Shown piece after piece: positions 9,546 to 18,435 of a stretch of 64,000 nucleotides of DNA (positions are counted from its first letter, which is position 1; the number at the start of each line of letters is the position of its first letter). The notes below the pieces were generated by a model. That model was not told the origin of the DNA. It saw only the letters and a program-made list of their open reading frames with translations, and did not search any database. The translations under genes were made by a program, and so were the position numbers. The stretch is from Bacteroidetes bacterium GWF2_40_14 (GTDB lineage Bacteria; Bacteroidota; Bacteroidia; Bacteroidales; UBA932), in assembly GCA_001769195.1 (NCBI GenBank), contig MEOK01000004.1, positions 186,001-250,000 of the forward strand, given 5' to 3'.

Positions 9546-11729
9546 ATGATAAAAAAGATATTTCTGTTACTTCTGATAGTAACAGTTCTCGCCCCTGCAA
9601 GATCGACAGCGGACGAGGGTATGTGGCTCGTGAATATGTTTGAAAAGAGCATCTACCCACAAATGGTGAAGAAGGGTCTCAAGATGAAATCGAAGGAGAT
9701 CTACAACGAAGCAGACAAAAATGCACTAAGTAATGCTATTGTTTCACTTGACTTTGGCTGCACCGGCAGCATGATCTCCAATAATGGACTCATGATTACG
9801 AATCACCATTGTGCCTATGGCGATATCCATTCACTAAGCACTCCGGAAAAGAATTATCTGGAGGAGGGTTTCTGGGCATTGAAACTTGCAGACGAGAGGC
9901 CAATCAAAGGAAAAAACGTACTCTTTTTAAGAAAGGTTCTTGATGTTACCGATGAGGTTAAGGCAGAAGTGGCAGCAATGCAGAAAGAGGGCTTCAAGGG
10001 TATGATGATGAGAAGAGTATACAAGACCGTAGAAAACAAGTATAAGAAAGGTACAGACAACGAGGTTATCTGTGCGTCAATGTGGAACTCTACAAAGTTC
10101 TGCATCTTTTTTTATGATGTTTATACAGATGTAAGACTTGTAGGTGCCCCTCCGGTTTCTATCGGTGCTTTTGGCGCAGAGGCAGACAACTGGGGCTGGC
10201 CACAGCACAAAGGAGACTTTGCCCTTTACAGGGTATATGGCGACAAAGATGGTCGTCCTTCTGCATACTCAAAAGATAATCAGCCTATTGCTCCAAACAG
10301 GGTTCTGGATGTTTCAATCAAGGGCGTTAAAGAGGGAGATTATGCAATGATTATGGGATACCCGGGCAAGACAAACCGTTATGTGTCTTCATTTGAGGTT
10401 AAGGAAAAGCAGGAGATCATAAACCCGATAGTTGTAGAAATAAGAAGAGCCAGGCTGGATGTATGGAAAAAGCACATGGATGCCGACCCTGCAGTGAGAC
10501 TTAAATACTCAGACAAATATTTCAGTATAAGTAACTATACCGACTATGCAAAGTGGGAAAACAAATGTTTTATCCGTTATGATGTTGTTTCAATAAGGGA
10601 GCAAGAGGAGAAGGAGTTGGCAGAATGGATAAATTCAAGCCCGGCTACTGCAGAAAAATACGGAAAGCTTCTGGAAAACATGAAGAAGGGCTTCGAAGCA
10701 AGGGCACAGTTTATAAGAGACAGGGCATACTTCAGAGATTGCTGGACCTCCGTTTCTGAAGTTGTCCAGCAGGCAAAACGATTCTCAAGGGTTACAGGAG
10801 ATATGGAGAAGGCAGGTATGGACAAGTTATCTGTTAACGACAAGCTTTTCCAGACAGAATTAAAAGGTGCCGACCATGATTTGTACAATGTGTATGACCT
10901 TGCAACCGACCGCGAACTGTTCAAACAGCAACTTTCTTTCTTCCTTAAATATGTATCTCCAAAATTGTATACAGGGGCACTTGCAAAATGGAAAGAGGAG
11001 TTTAACGGCGATGCCGGAAGAATTGCAGATTACGTTTTCGACAACTCGGTATATACAACCAGGGAGAAGTTTCTGAAGTATTTTGAAACGCCAAGGACAA
11101 AGGAAGAAATTCTTTCCGATCCTGCAGTTCAATTGGCAGAATCATCTTCTATCCAGATGGTTACAGCAGAAAACGAAAAAGTGAACAAAGCACTTGGTTT
11201 TGATCCTGAATCGCTGACAACTCAATACGGAAGGGCTCTTTTCCAGATGAGGGAGTCGAAAGGAGTCGCACAATATCCCGATGCAAATTCAACCATGAGA
11301 ATATCATATGGTACAGTAGGAGGGCTTGTTCCCGCCGATGGCATAACATACTCTTACCGGACAACAATAAACGGGTACAGAGAGAAAAAGGACAAGTCAA
11401 ATTATGAGTTTAATGTGGGAGCAAGAATGGATTCACTTATGAAAGCCGGAGATTGGGGAAGGTGGGGAGAAAAAGGAGAACTCTATACAGACTTTCTAAC
11501 AAACACAGATATTACAGGGGGAAATTCAGGGAGTCCTGTTATGAATGCAAAAGGTCAGCTTATAGGTCTGGCATTTGACGGTAACCGTGAGTCAATGAGT
11601 GGGGATGCCTATTTCCACCCGAAATATTTTAAGACGGTTAACGTAGATATCCGCTTTGTCTTGTGGGTTATTGACAAGTATGCCGGTGCAGGTTCGTTGA
11701 TAAACGAGATGAATATTGTGAAAAAATAA
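9546..11729 (+). CDS. S46 family dipeptidyl peptidase, DPP7-type
   Basis: A 727-residue exported serine peptidase of family S46 (DPP7/DPP11), which releases dipeptides from peptide N-termini in the periplasm of peptide-using Bacteroidota. The signal peptide ends around residue 22, leaving the usual mature N-terminus DEGMW. The catalytic triad is visible: His in TNHHC (87/88), Asp224 in HKGDF and Ser661 in GGNSGSP. Eighteen residues after the serine, DPP11 enzymes carry an arginine (FDRN) that selects Asp/Glu at P1; here it is Gly679 (FDGN), as in DPP7, which prefers hydrophobic P1 residues. The length is normal for the family. The TldD/TldE-like pair follows 30 bases later, forming a peptide-degrading gene group. 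Confidence 0.95.
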   Translation: MIKKIFLLLLIVTVLAPARSTADEGMWLVNMFEKSIYPQMVKKGLKMKSKEIYNEADKNALSNAIVSLDFGCTGSMISNNGLMITNHHCAYGDIHSLSTPEKNYLEEGFWALKLADERPIKGKNVLFLRKVLDVTDEVKAEVAAMQKEGFKGMMMRRVYKTVENKYKKGTDNEVICASMWNSTKFCIFFYDVYTDVRLVGAPPVSIGAFGAEADNWGWPQHKGDFALYRVYGDKDGRPSAYSKDNQPIAPNRVLDVSIKGVKEGDYAMIMGYPGKTNRYVSSFEVKEKQEIINPIVVEIRRARLDVWKKHMDADPAVRLKYSDKYFSISNYTDYAKWENKCFIRYDVVSIREQEEKELAEWINSSPATAEKYGKLLENMKKGFEARAQFIRDRAYFRDCWTSVSEVVQQAKRFSRVTGDMEKAGMDKLSVNDKLFQTELKGADHDLYNVYDLATDRELFKQQLSFFLKYVSPKLYTGALAKWKEEFNGDAGRIADYVFDNSVYTTREKFLKYFETPRTKEEILSDPAVQLAESSSIQMVTAENEKVNKALGFDPESLTTQYGRALFQMRESKGVAQYPDANSTMRISYGTVGGLVPADGITYSYRTTINGYREKKDKSNYEFNVGARMDSLMKAGDWGRWGEKGELYTDFLTNTDITGGNSGSPVMNAKGQLIGLAFDGNRESMSGDAYFHPKYFKTVNVDIRFVLWVIDKYAGAGSLINEMNIVKK

Positions 11730-11759
11730 AGTAACTATATAAATATAAAATAAATACGG

Positions 11760-13439
11760 ATGAAATTTAAAGTTTTACTAATCTCGCTGTTGGCACTTAT
11801 TGCCATACAGATGCCGGCACAGGACAAAATGCTGGACCTTTTAAAAGCAGAGCTGAAGAGTCAGATGACTATTCTGCAAAAAGGAGAATATCCTCCTTAT
11901 TATATGAATTACAGGGTATTGGATAATCACACAAGAGTTATCCGCTCTTCCATGGGAGCAATAAACAACATAGAAGAGAACAAACAGGTTATGTTTGTGC
12001 CACAAGTAAGAATTGGATCTCCGGAATTTGACAACTTTCATGAGTCTCAAAACGGGGTATTGATCACCAGATTTATGGGCCCTCCTACAATATTACTTCC
12101 TAAGGACCTGCAAAACGGAATGGAATCATTCAAACAGATTATTAAAGAAGAGGTAAACAGCCGTTACAGATTTGCAGTAAACAGCCTCGACAGGGCAAAG
12201 GCAAAAAAAGGGGTTCAAGTGGAAAATCTTGACAAATCTCCCGATTTTACAAAAGCAAAGGCTGAGAAGTATTTTGAACCTGCACTTAAAGAAGACAAGA
12301 TAGCTCTTGACCTGGAAGCATGGCAGAAGAAGCTCAATAAGTACAGCGGTCTTTTTGCAGAAAACAAAGATATTATTTCTGCAAATTCTACATTAAGCTA
12401 CAAGATATGGAGAAAGTACTTTGTCTCTACAGAAGGTGCTGAGATTGCAGAAAACAGAGTATATATAAACATGAGTATAAGGGCAATAACAATGGCAGAC
12501 GACGGTATGGAACTTCCTTTACACATAAGTTATTTCGCTTTTTCACTTGACGAACTTCCTACAGAAGCAGTTATATTAAAGGATATAAAAGAGATGTCGG
12601 CCAAGCTTTCTCAATTGAAGGTTGCTCCTTTGGTTCAGCCATATACCGGACCGGCTCTTTTGTCAGGGTCTGCAAGCGGAGTGTTCTTCCACGAGATATT
12701 CGGCCACAGAGTTGAGGGTCAGAAGATGAAAAGCGATGCCGATGGTCAGACATTCAAAAACATGGTTGGCGAAGGTGTTTTGCCTAAGAGCCTGAGTGTC
12801 TATATGGACCCTACAATGAAAAAATATCACGGAAATCCTTTGAACGGCTTCTATATTTTTGATGATCAGGGTGTAAGAGGTGAGAGAGTAGAGGTTGTAA
12901 AAGATGGTATACTTAGAAACTTTCTTATGACACGCACTGGTCTTGACGGTTTCCCAAAATCGAACGGCCACTCAAGGACAGAATTTGAAAATGACCCTAC
13001 ATCGCGTCAGTCGAATCTTATTGTTGAGACAAATGACTACAAGTCAGATGCTGAGTTGAGAAAACTTCTTATTGCCGAGGCTAAAAAACAGGGTAAGGAG
13101 TATGGTTACTTCTTCAAGTCTGTAACAGGTGGTTTTACACAGACCGGCAGAACAGGAGCCAACTCTTTTAATGTAACTCCTCTGGAAGTTTACAAAATAT
13201 TTGTAGACGGTAAGGCCGATGAACTGGTAAGAGGTGTCGACATGATAGGAACACCGCTCTCTATGTTCTCGAACATTGAATTTGCAGGTGGCGATTTTGA
13301 AATCTTTACCGGAACTTGCGGGGCATCTTCAGGAAACGTTCCTGTGACAGCAATTTCACCAACTATCCTGGTAAATAAGGTTGAGCTGCAAAAGAAAGCA
13401 AAACCTACAGTTACACCGGCTCTTTTACCTCGTCCGTAA
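11760..13439 (+). CDS. Exported TldD-like metallopeptidase (HExxxH)
   Basis: A 559-residue TldD/PmbA family protein. The motif HEIFGH at residues 311-316 matches the HExxxH zinc site of TldD, the catalytic half of the TldD/TldE heterodimeric protease that degrades unfolded or modified peptides. Unlike the cytoplasmic E. coli protein, it starts with a signal peptide (hydrophobic stretch, cleavage near MPAQ, residue 20), and the N-terminal region is extended relative to the usual length of about 480 residues. The next gene encodes a matching protein without the zinc motif, so the two probably form an exported TldD/TldE-like pair. It follows the S46 peptidase by 30 bases, supporting a joint role in periplasmic peptide turnover. 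Confidence 0.9.
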   Translation: MKFKVLLISLLALIAIQMPAQDKMLDLLKAELKSQMTILQKGEYPPYYMNYRVLDNHTRVIRSSMGAINNIEENKQVMFVPQVRIGSPEFDNFHESQNGVLITRFMGPPTILLPKDLQNGMESFKQIIKEEVNSRYRFAVNSLDRAKAKKGVQVENLDKSPDFTKAKAEKYFEPALKEDKIALDLEAWQKKLNKYSGLFAENKDIISANSTLSYKIWRKYFVSTEGAEIAENRVYINMSIRAITMADDGMELPLHISYFAFSLDELPTEAVILKDIKEMSAKLSQLKVAPLVQPYTGPALLSGSASGVFFHEIFGHRVEGQKMKSDADGQTFKNMVGEGVLPKSLSVYMDPTMKKYHGNPLNGFYIFDDQGVRGERVEVVKDGILRNFLMTRTGLDGFPKSNGHSRTEFENDPTSRQSNLIVETNDYKSDAELRKLLIAEAKKQGKEYGYFFKSVTGGFTQTGRTGANSFNVTPLEVYKIFVDGKADELVRGVDMIGTPLSMFSNIEFAGGDFEIFTGTCGASSGNVPVTAISPTILVNKVELQKKAKPTVTPALLPRP

Positions 13440-13469
13440 TACCTTAATAATTAAAAAATAAATCAGAAA

Positions 13470-15179
13470 ATGAGATATAAATATACATCAATGAGATTCT
13501 TCTGTACATTGATTTTTGCTCAGATTGTATCAATGGCTACATTGTTTGGACAGACCAGCGACAATGGTTTGTTCAAGGCTATGCAGGATGAAATGGATCG
13601 CAGTAAAAAGGAGTTGAAACTTCCAGACTCACCCGTTCCCTTTTTTGTTGCCTACACAGTTGGTGAGAACCAATACATCTCCGTAATAAGCTCTTTAGGA
13701 GCAGTCTTGGCTACAAAAGAGAGCCCCAGAGAGAGGGTGCATTCAGTTAATCTCTTTGTTGGAGATTATAATTTTTCGAGCGATTACTCCTATTCGGGAA
13801 ATGGAATAATGTCTCCTAACTTCACAACACGTGAAAACAATTACGATCAGCTTAAGAGGAACTTCTGGCAAACATCAGATGTGGCCTATAAAATGGCCGT
13901 GGAGGTTTACAACTCAAAGAAAAACGCTCTCAAGACGGCTACTCTCACAGATGAGGAGAAAGCTCTGCCCGATATGTTGCCTTTAAACAAGGTTGAGGTT
14001 TATGCTCCAGCTGTTCCGGTATTCAACCTTGACAAAAAATCATACGAAGATCTTTCAAAGAACCTTTCGATGGAATTTGCAAAGTATCCTTCTGTATTTG
14101 ATTCACGGATAGAGATAGATGGTGTCGAAACCATCTATTATTATCACTCTACAGAGGGAACCAAAATAACTGAACCGGTAAGCTATGTAGCGGTAACTAT
14201 CAAGGGAAAAGTAAGAAATTCCAAAGGACAGGTAATTAGTGATCAGGAAACCGTTTATTCAAGAACTTTTGACAAACTGCCATCTAAAGAGGCTCTTGTC
14301 GCCAAAGTGAATGAATTCTCGAACAAGCTTATAGCCTTACAGGGTGCTGTCTCTATGGAAGAGTATTACCAGGGACCGGTTCTTTTCGAAGATGCTGCTG
14401 CAGCTTCAATTATCTCAGATAATCTTATCTCTCCGGCTGGCATTGTCTCTTTCAGAAAACCTGTTCAGGTAATGTCTACTGTTGGCAGGGTAGAGAATCT
14501 CTCCGCCAAGAGAGATATCAAACCGTTGGAAGACAGAATAAACAAAAAAGTGATAGATAGTAGATTATCTGTTACCAATAAAACTGACATGACAGATTTC
14601 AACGGCATGTCGCTTATTGGCAGCTATAACCTGGATGCTCAGGGAGTTTCACCGTTAAAAGAGGTGAAACTTATAGAAAATGGAATTCTTAAAACACTTT
14701 TAAGCAGTCGCGTACCTACCAAAAAGATCAAAGCATCAACAGGTAGCCTCCGCTTTGGTGTAAGGCCTAGAGCCATTGTCCTTGATGTGGTTCCGGGAAC
14801 ACTTGTTGTAAGTGCGCCAAACGGAAGTACCTCCGCAGAACTTAAGGCAGAACTTATTAAAGCTGCCATTGAAGAGGGTCTTGACTATGCATACATTGTG
14901 AGGAAAATTGCAAGTGAAACCGACCAGTATATTTACAAAGTTTCAATTAAAGATGGGTCAGAAACTCTCATGACAGGTTCAGAAATAACTCCTGTACCTT
15001 TTACCAAACTAAAGAGAGTGCTTGGCGTAAGCAAGGAGCAGGCTTCGGCCAACTTCTTGTACAAGGGAGAGATTCCGACCTCTGTCATCTATCCGAAATC
15101 AATCCTGGTAGAAGATGTAGAGATAAACAACAAACCTCTTAGTGTACTTAAAGAGTCACCGCTGATTACCTTGCCATAG
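13470..15179 (+). CDS. Exported TldE/PmbA-like partner protein
   Basis: A 569-residue TldD/PmbA family protein lacking the HExxxH motif: the equivalent position reads GPVLFEDAAAASI. In the characterised TldD/TldE enzyme the TldE (PmbA) subunit also lacks zinc ligands and pairs with TldD. It has a signal peptide (cleavage near LFGQ, about residue 27). A second start at 13491 would give a shorter signal. It begins 30 bases after the TldD-like gene and is the last gene before a strong hairpin, so the transcript that includes the S46 peptidase likely ends here. The role as a non-catalytic subunit is inferred from pairing and motif loss. Confidence 0.88.
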   Translation: MRYKYTSMRFFCTLIFAQIVSMATLFGQTSDNGLFKAMQDEMDRSKKELKLPDSPVPFFVAYTVGENQYISVISSLGAVLATKESPRERVHSVNLFVGDYNFSSDYSYSGNGIMSPNFTTRENNYDQLKRNFWQTSDVAYKMAVEVYNSKKNALKTATLTDEEKALPDMLPLNKVEVYAPAVPVFNLDKKSYEDLSKNLSMEFAKYPSVFDSRIEIDGVETIYYYHSTEGTKITEPVSYVAVTIKGKVRNSKGQVISDQETVYSRTFDKLPSKEALVAKVNEFSNKLIALQGAVSMEEYYQGPVLFEDAAAASIISDNLISPAGIVSFRKPVQVMSTVGRVENLSAKRDIKPLEDRINKKVIDSRLSVTNKTDMTDFNGMSLIGSYNLDAQGVSPLKEVKLIENGILKTLLSSRVPTKKIKASTGSLRFGVRPRAIVLDVVPGTLVVSAPNGSTSAELKAELIKAAIEEGLDYAYIVRKIASETDQYIYKVSIKDGSETLMTGSEITPVPFTKLKRVLGVSKEQASANFLYKGEIPTSVIYPKSILVEDVEINNKPLSVLKESPLITLP

Positions 15180-15202
15180 TTTTTGGCAACTATCTAAATA
15201 AC

Positions 15203-15238
15203 AAGGGTGTCTGAAATCAATTTTTGGACACCCTTTTT
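15203..15238. terminator. Hairpin terminator between converging transcription units
   Basis: A 9-bp perfect stem (AAGGGTGTC at 15203-15211, GACACCCTT at 15227-15235) with a 15-base loop and T residues on its 3' side. It lies between the TldE-like gene and the convergent rubrerythrin gene, whose stop codon it touches, so it can end the plus-strand transcript and perhaps the minus-strand one. Confidence 0.8.
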
Positions 15239-15864
15239 CAGAAACTCAGAAATTTATCCTGCTCTGTAAAGCAGAACTCGCATTTTCCTACGGTAATTTT
15301 GTTGTCATAAATGTTTCCGCATACAGGACATACAAAATATCCAGCTGGAATAGGGTTGCTGGCAACTTCCACTTTTTCTATCTTTTCAAACACTGCTGTA
15401 ATTGCTTTTTTGAAGAAATCAAGATGCTTTTTTTCGGTATCGAGTGCCCAAGTGAATGATTCTACTGCTTTATCCACTTTTTCTGCAACGGCTTCTGCAA
15501 CAAACTCAGGATACATTTTCTCAATCTCATAGGTCTCTCCCTGAATTGCTTTCTGAAGATTTTCAAGAGTTGTGTTCACGTCAACTTCCGGAGTGAATTC
15601 ATCCATTTTTTCTCCAAAGGACTCAAGTATCTTAAGGTGGTTAGCTGCATGGATGGCTTCGGACTTTGATGCGGCCTCAAAAAGTCTGGCTATCTCGGGA
15701 TGGTTGGTTTCTGCTTTAACTGCAAATGATGAATACCTGGCACTGGCAGTGAGTTCTCCCTTTATTGCCACCTTAAGGTTTTCAATGGTTTTTACCGGTT
15801 TTTGCTGTTGGCACCCGACAAATGCAAAAATGCCGATTATGGAAAGAAGTAGAATATTTTTCAT
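15238..15864 (-). CDS. Rubrerythrin-family protein with lipoprotein signal
   Basis: A 208-residue rubrerythrin. The di-iron four-helix domain shows the expected ligands: E37 (KGE), E69 and H72 (SEAIH), E110 (QGE), and E144 and H147 (EKKH). The C-terminal rubredoxin-like domain has CPVC (179-182) and CEFC (195-198). Rubrerythrins reduce hydrogen peroxide in anaerobes and are usually cytoplasmic, but this one begins with a hydrophobic signal ending in a lipobox-like FVGC (Cys18), which would place it on a membrane outside the cytoplasm. It stands alone in its orientation, convergent with the TldE-like gene. The family is certain; export rests on the N-terminal sequence. Confidence 0.93.
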   Translation of the reverse strand: MKNILLLSIIGIFAFVGCQQQKPVKTIENLKVAIKGELTASARYSSFAVKAETNHPEIARLFEAASKSEAIHAANHLKILESFGEKMDEFTPEVDVNTTLENLQKAIQGETYEIEKMYPEFVAEAVAEKVDKAVESFTWALDTEKKHLDFFKKAITAVFEKIEKVEVASNPIPAGYFVCPVCGNIYDNKITVGKCEFCFTEQDKFLSF

Positions 15865-15913
15865 GCTGTATGTTTTTTAGGTCAGATCTATAAGAGTCAT
15901 CCTTTGTTCCAGA

Positions 15914-15921
15914 CAAATTTA
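15914..15921 (-). promoter_or_regulatory. Candidate -7 box for the rubrerythrin gene
   Basis: The minus strand reads TAAATTTG, a match to the Bacteroidota -7 consensus TAnnTTTG, about 50 bases before the rubrerythrin start. I see no convincing -33 element at the expected distance, so this is tentative. Confidence 0.4.
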
Positions 15922-16014
15922 ATAAAATATAGAACATCTTTATAAAATCTTTATACAGTGGAACCAGAATACAATAATCATATTATTTGTCCGCTACTAG
16001 GTTATAGGTTCAGT

Positions 16015-17187
16015 TTATGAGAATCGTAACTCGTCAAAAAAAGGAGTACGTCTCTCTTCCACGCATTTGACTGCATAAAGGTACAAGGCCGCTGACCAGG
16101 TTTGCCACTCCTGTCCCATTGGTTTTCCATCCTGAGCCTTGATCCATTCGTTAAAGCCATATTCCAGATTGTTGTCATTGGCAAGACGTATCATCTCTGT
16201 AAGTGCCATCAGTTTTTCCTCTGCCAGTCTATACCTTTTTGCCGCAACAAGTGCAGCAACATAGAATCCGCATATAAATGGCCAGATGCCACCGTTATGG
16301 TATTCACCCGGATTGTTGTATTCGGAATACCTTATCAACCAGTCCGGGTCTTCCGGTTTAATATATGGAAAGAAATTGGGAGGCATATCAACTGCCAGGT
16401 CGCCATCTTCTCTCATTCCTGCACACTCCTCCTCAATCCAGGAGATCATCTCGTCTGCTCTGGATGGAGAGGCAATTCCGGAGAGTATTGCAAGGCTGTT
16501 TCCCAACAGGTCAAACCTCTCGTTGCAGAAAATCTTGTAGGACCAGAAAGCATAATATGGCTTATGAAGTACAACAAGACCTTCATGTACATGACGATGT
16601 TTTACTCCGCCCGTTACAGTAAAATGCCCCATCTCTTCACGAACAGCGGTTGCCTTTTCATTAAGGCCAAACAGTTTCAGATATGTGTAGACGAGTGTGT
16701 TGACATACAACCCATAGCCTGTGACCCATTGTTCATCTCTCCAGTCGCTTGTCGGCTGCTGGGCAACCAGGTATCTGTCGGAGGGACTTTGGTAATCCAT
16801 CCACGTTAATGCCTTCTTTACTGCAGCATCAAGAAAGTCTTCTTTGCCGGTTAATTTACGGAAAATACCAACCCCTATCAAAAAGAGTGGTGTAGTATCA
16901 CTTGCCCCTCTGTTATCCTTATCGTGGACAAGAGATGGAATATGTCCATGTTCTGTCTGATTTTCCGCAAGAGTCTCAAGTACGCGCTTTATGCTGTCAA
17001 TCAGCTTTTTATTGCCTGTAACAGCAACACCGAGTATCGAAAACATAAGATCCCTGGTATAGGGCTCAGGATATCCCCATCCTGCAGTGCGGGGTAATCC
17101 ATGATAAGGTCCATGAGCGTTATGAAGGAGTACCTCCTCTGCAGCCTCCTTCGCTTTCCCGATTTCTTCCAAATTCCCTTTTTTCAT
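16015..17187 (-). CDS. (alpha/alpha)6-barrel glycoside hydrolase-like protein (GDE/GH100-like)
   Basis: About 390 residues resembling six-hairpin glycosidases such as amylo-alpha-1,6-glucosidases and GH100 invertases: an N-terminal GYPEPYTRDLM block, a central PTSDWRDEQWVTGYG block typical of the catalytic acid region in these folds, and NNPGEYHNGGIWPF near residues 275-288. No signal peptide, so probably cytoplasmic. I start it at ATG 17187; a GTG at 17193 lies inside the 8-bp repeat array upstream. It is the last gene of a five-gene minus-strand operon with two glycosyltransferases and a PIG-L deacetylase, suggesting synthesis or turnover of a glucoside. Exact family and substrate are uncertain. 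Confidence 0.75.
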   Translation of the reverse strand: MKKGNLEEIGKAKEAAEEVLLHNAHGPYHGLPRTAGWGYPEPYTRDLMFSILGVAVTGNKKLIDSIKRVLETLAENQTEHGHIPSLVHDKDNRGASDTTPLFLIGVGIFRKLTGKEDFLDAAVKKALTWMDYQSPSDRYLVAQQPTSDWRDEQWVTGYGLYVNTLVYTYLKLFGLNEKATAVREEMGHFTVTGGVKHRHVHEGLVVLHKPYYAFWSYKIFCNERFDLLGNSLAILSGIASPSRADEMISWIEEECAGMREDGDLAVDMPPNFFPYIKPEDPDWLIRYSEYNNPGEYHNGGIWPFICGFYVAALVAAKRYRLAEEKLMALTEMIRLANDNNLEYGFNEWIKAQDGKPMGQEWQTWSAALYLYAVKCVEERRTPFFDELRFS

Positions 17188-17190
17188 AAT

Positions 17191-17293
17191 CACATTAGCA
17201 CATTAACACATTAACACATTAACACATTAGCACATTAGCACATTAACACATTAGCACATTAGCACATTAGCATATTAGCATATTAGCACATTA
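17191..17293 (-). repeat. 8-bp tandem repeat array (TAATGTGC) linking two genes
   Basis: About thirteen 8-bp units. Read on the minus strand (the coding direction) the unit is TAATGTGC with variants TAATGTGT and TAATATGC. The first TAA is the stop codon of the upstream glycosyltransferase gene (17291-17293), and the array runs to within a few bases of the ATG of the glycosidase-like gene. The same unit forms the array at 52755-52850. Confidence 0.95.
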
Positions 17294-18433
17294 ATAAATC
17301 CCCAACCGTTCATTTATGATTTTTACAAATTGCTTGGCTACCACACGGTAATCAAAACATTCAACCACTCTCTCCCTTCCTGCCTTTCCCATCGTTTCAC
17401 GCAGAGTCTCGTCGGTCATAAGCATCAGCAAATACTTTGCTATGTCATTTATACTGGCGCGGTAGTCTACTGTGCGGGGGTGGTCAAACAGCACCATGTG
17501 CTTGTTTTCAAATCCGGACTCGTCTCCGAGAACAACATGGTCGACTACAATTTTCTTAGCGACTTTTGTTAGAAAAGCAGTTTCACCATGCACAAGAGTA
17601 TCGAGCATTCCCATTGCCTTTATTCCTATTACGGGTTTTTCACACGCTCCTGCTTCTACCTGCGGCATTCCAAAACCCTCAAGTCTTGACGGAGCTGCAT
17701 AAATGTCGCACGCACCAATGAGATATGGCATAAAGCTACGGGAAATTGTATTTGTTGCATAAGTTACATTCTTCTCAATTCCAAGATGTGTTGCCATCTC
17801 CAGATCGGCAAGGTTCTGTAGTTTTGTTCTGGGCTGGGGCCATACTTTACATACATATTTCCAGTCAGGAGCCTTGTTGTCAATGAGGGCAAGCGCCTGC
17901 ATTACCTCCTGTGCGCCTTTGGATGCTGCATCACCACCAACTGTAAGTATCATAATCTCATCCGGAGACACTCCCAATGACTCACGTACTGCAAGAATCT
18001 TAGGGTCTTTTTTGTCAAAAGGAATGAATGAACTGGTATCGCATCCTACCGGAAGTACCTCAATCCTTTCCGCATCTATTCCATCTCTGACATACATCTC
18101 CTTAACCCAGACAGATGTCACAAGAATGAGCGGAAGATCATTAAGTACTTCCTGATAGTTTGCTATATAACCGTCTGCTACTAGCCAGGGTACAGGCTGG
18201 CAGCCATATCTTAGCGGATGAAGTACAATATGTGGTGTATGACCCCAGTAACCAACACCTATTACAACATCGGGTTTGAACCAGCGGTAGTACCACTCCT
18301 TCTCCTGTGCCGATTCATAATGAACTGCGTGGGCATCTATACCCATCTCCAGCAATCCTCTGTAAAGAAGATCTCCCTGAGTCGCGAGCCCTCCGGGTGA
18401 GGGAGGATAGTCATACAATACAAGTACTTTCAT
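17291..18433 (-). CDS. GT4-type glycosyltransferase
   Basis: A GT-B fold glycosyltransferase of about 380 residues. The N-terminus MKVLVLYDYPPSPGGLATQ has the donor/acceptor glycine-rich loop, and the C-terminal half has the nucleotide-sugar site with EGFGMPQVEAGACEKPVIG (E-x7-E type motif). I chose the ATG at 18433, two bases after the stop codon of the PIG-L gene; an earlier in-frame start at 18460 would add nine polar residues ahead of the natural domain start and overlap that gene. Cytoplasmic. It belongs with a second glycosyltransferase and a deacetylase, so the operon builds or remodels a glycoconjugate. The sugar donor is not deducible. Confidence 0.88.
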   Translation of the reverse strand: MKVLVLYDYPPSPGGLATQGDLLYRGLLEMGIDAHAVHYESAQEKEWYYRWFKPDVVIGVGYWGHTPHIVLHPLRYGCQPVPWLVADGYIANYQEVLNDLPLILVTSVWVKEMYVRDGIDAERIEVLPVGCDTSSFIPFDKKDPKILAVRESLGVSPDEIMILTVGGDAASKGAQEVMQALALIDNKAPDWKYVCKVWPQPRTKLQNLADLEMATHLGIEKNVTYATNTISRSFMPYLIGACDIYAAPSRLEGFGMPQVEAGACEKPVIGIKAMGMLDTLVHGETAFLTKVAKKIVVDHVVLGDESGFENKHMVLFDHPRTVDYRASINDIAKYLLMLMTDETLRETMGKAGRERVVECFDYRVVAKQFVKIINERLGIY

Positions 18434-18435
18434 AT

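Noticed and set aside
17191-17293. Possible CRISPR-like array
   Set aside because: Units are 8 bp and contiguous with no spacers; same for 52755-52850 and the heptamers at 27796-27858. No cas genes are present.
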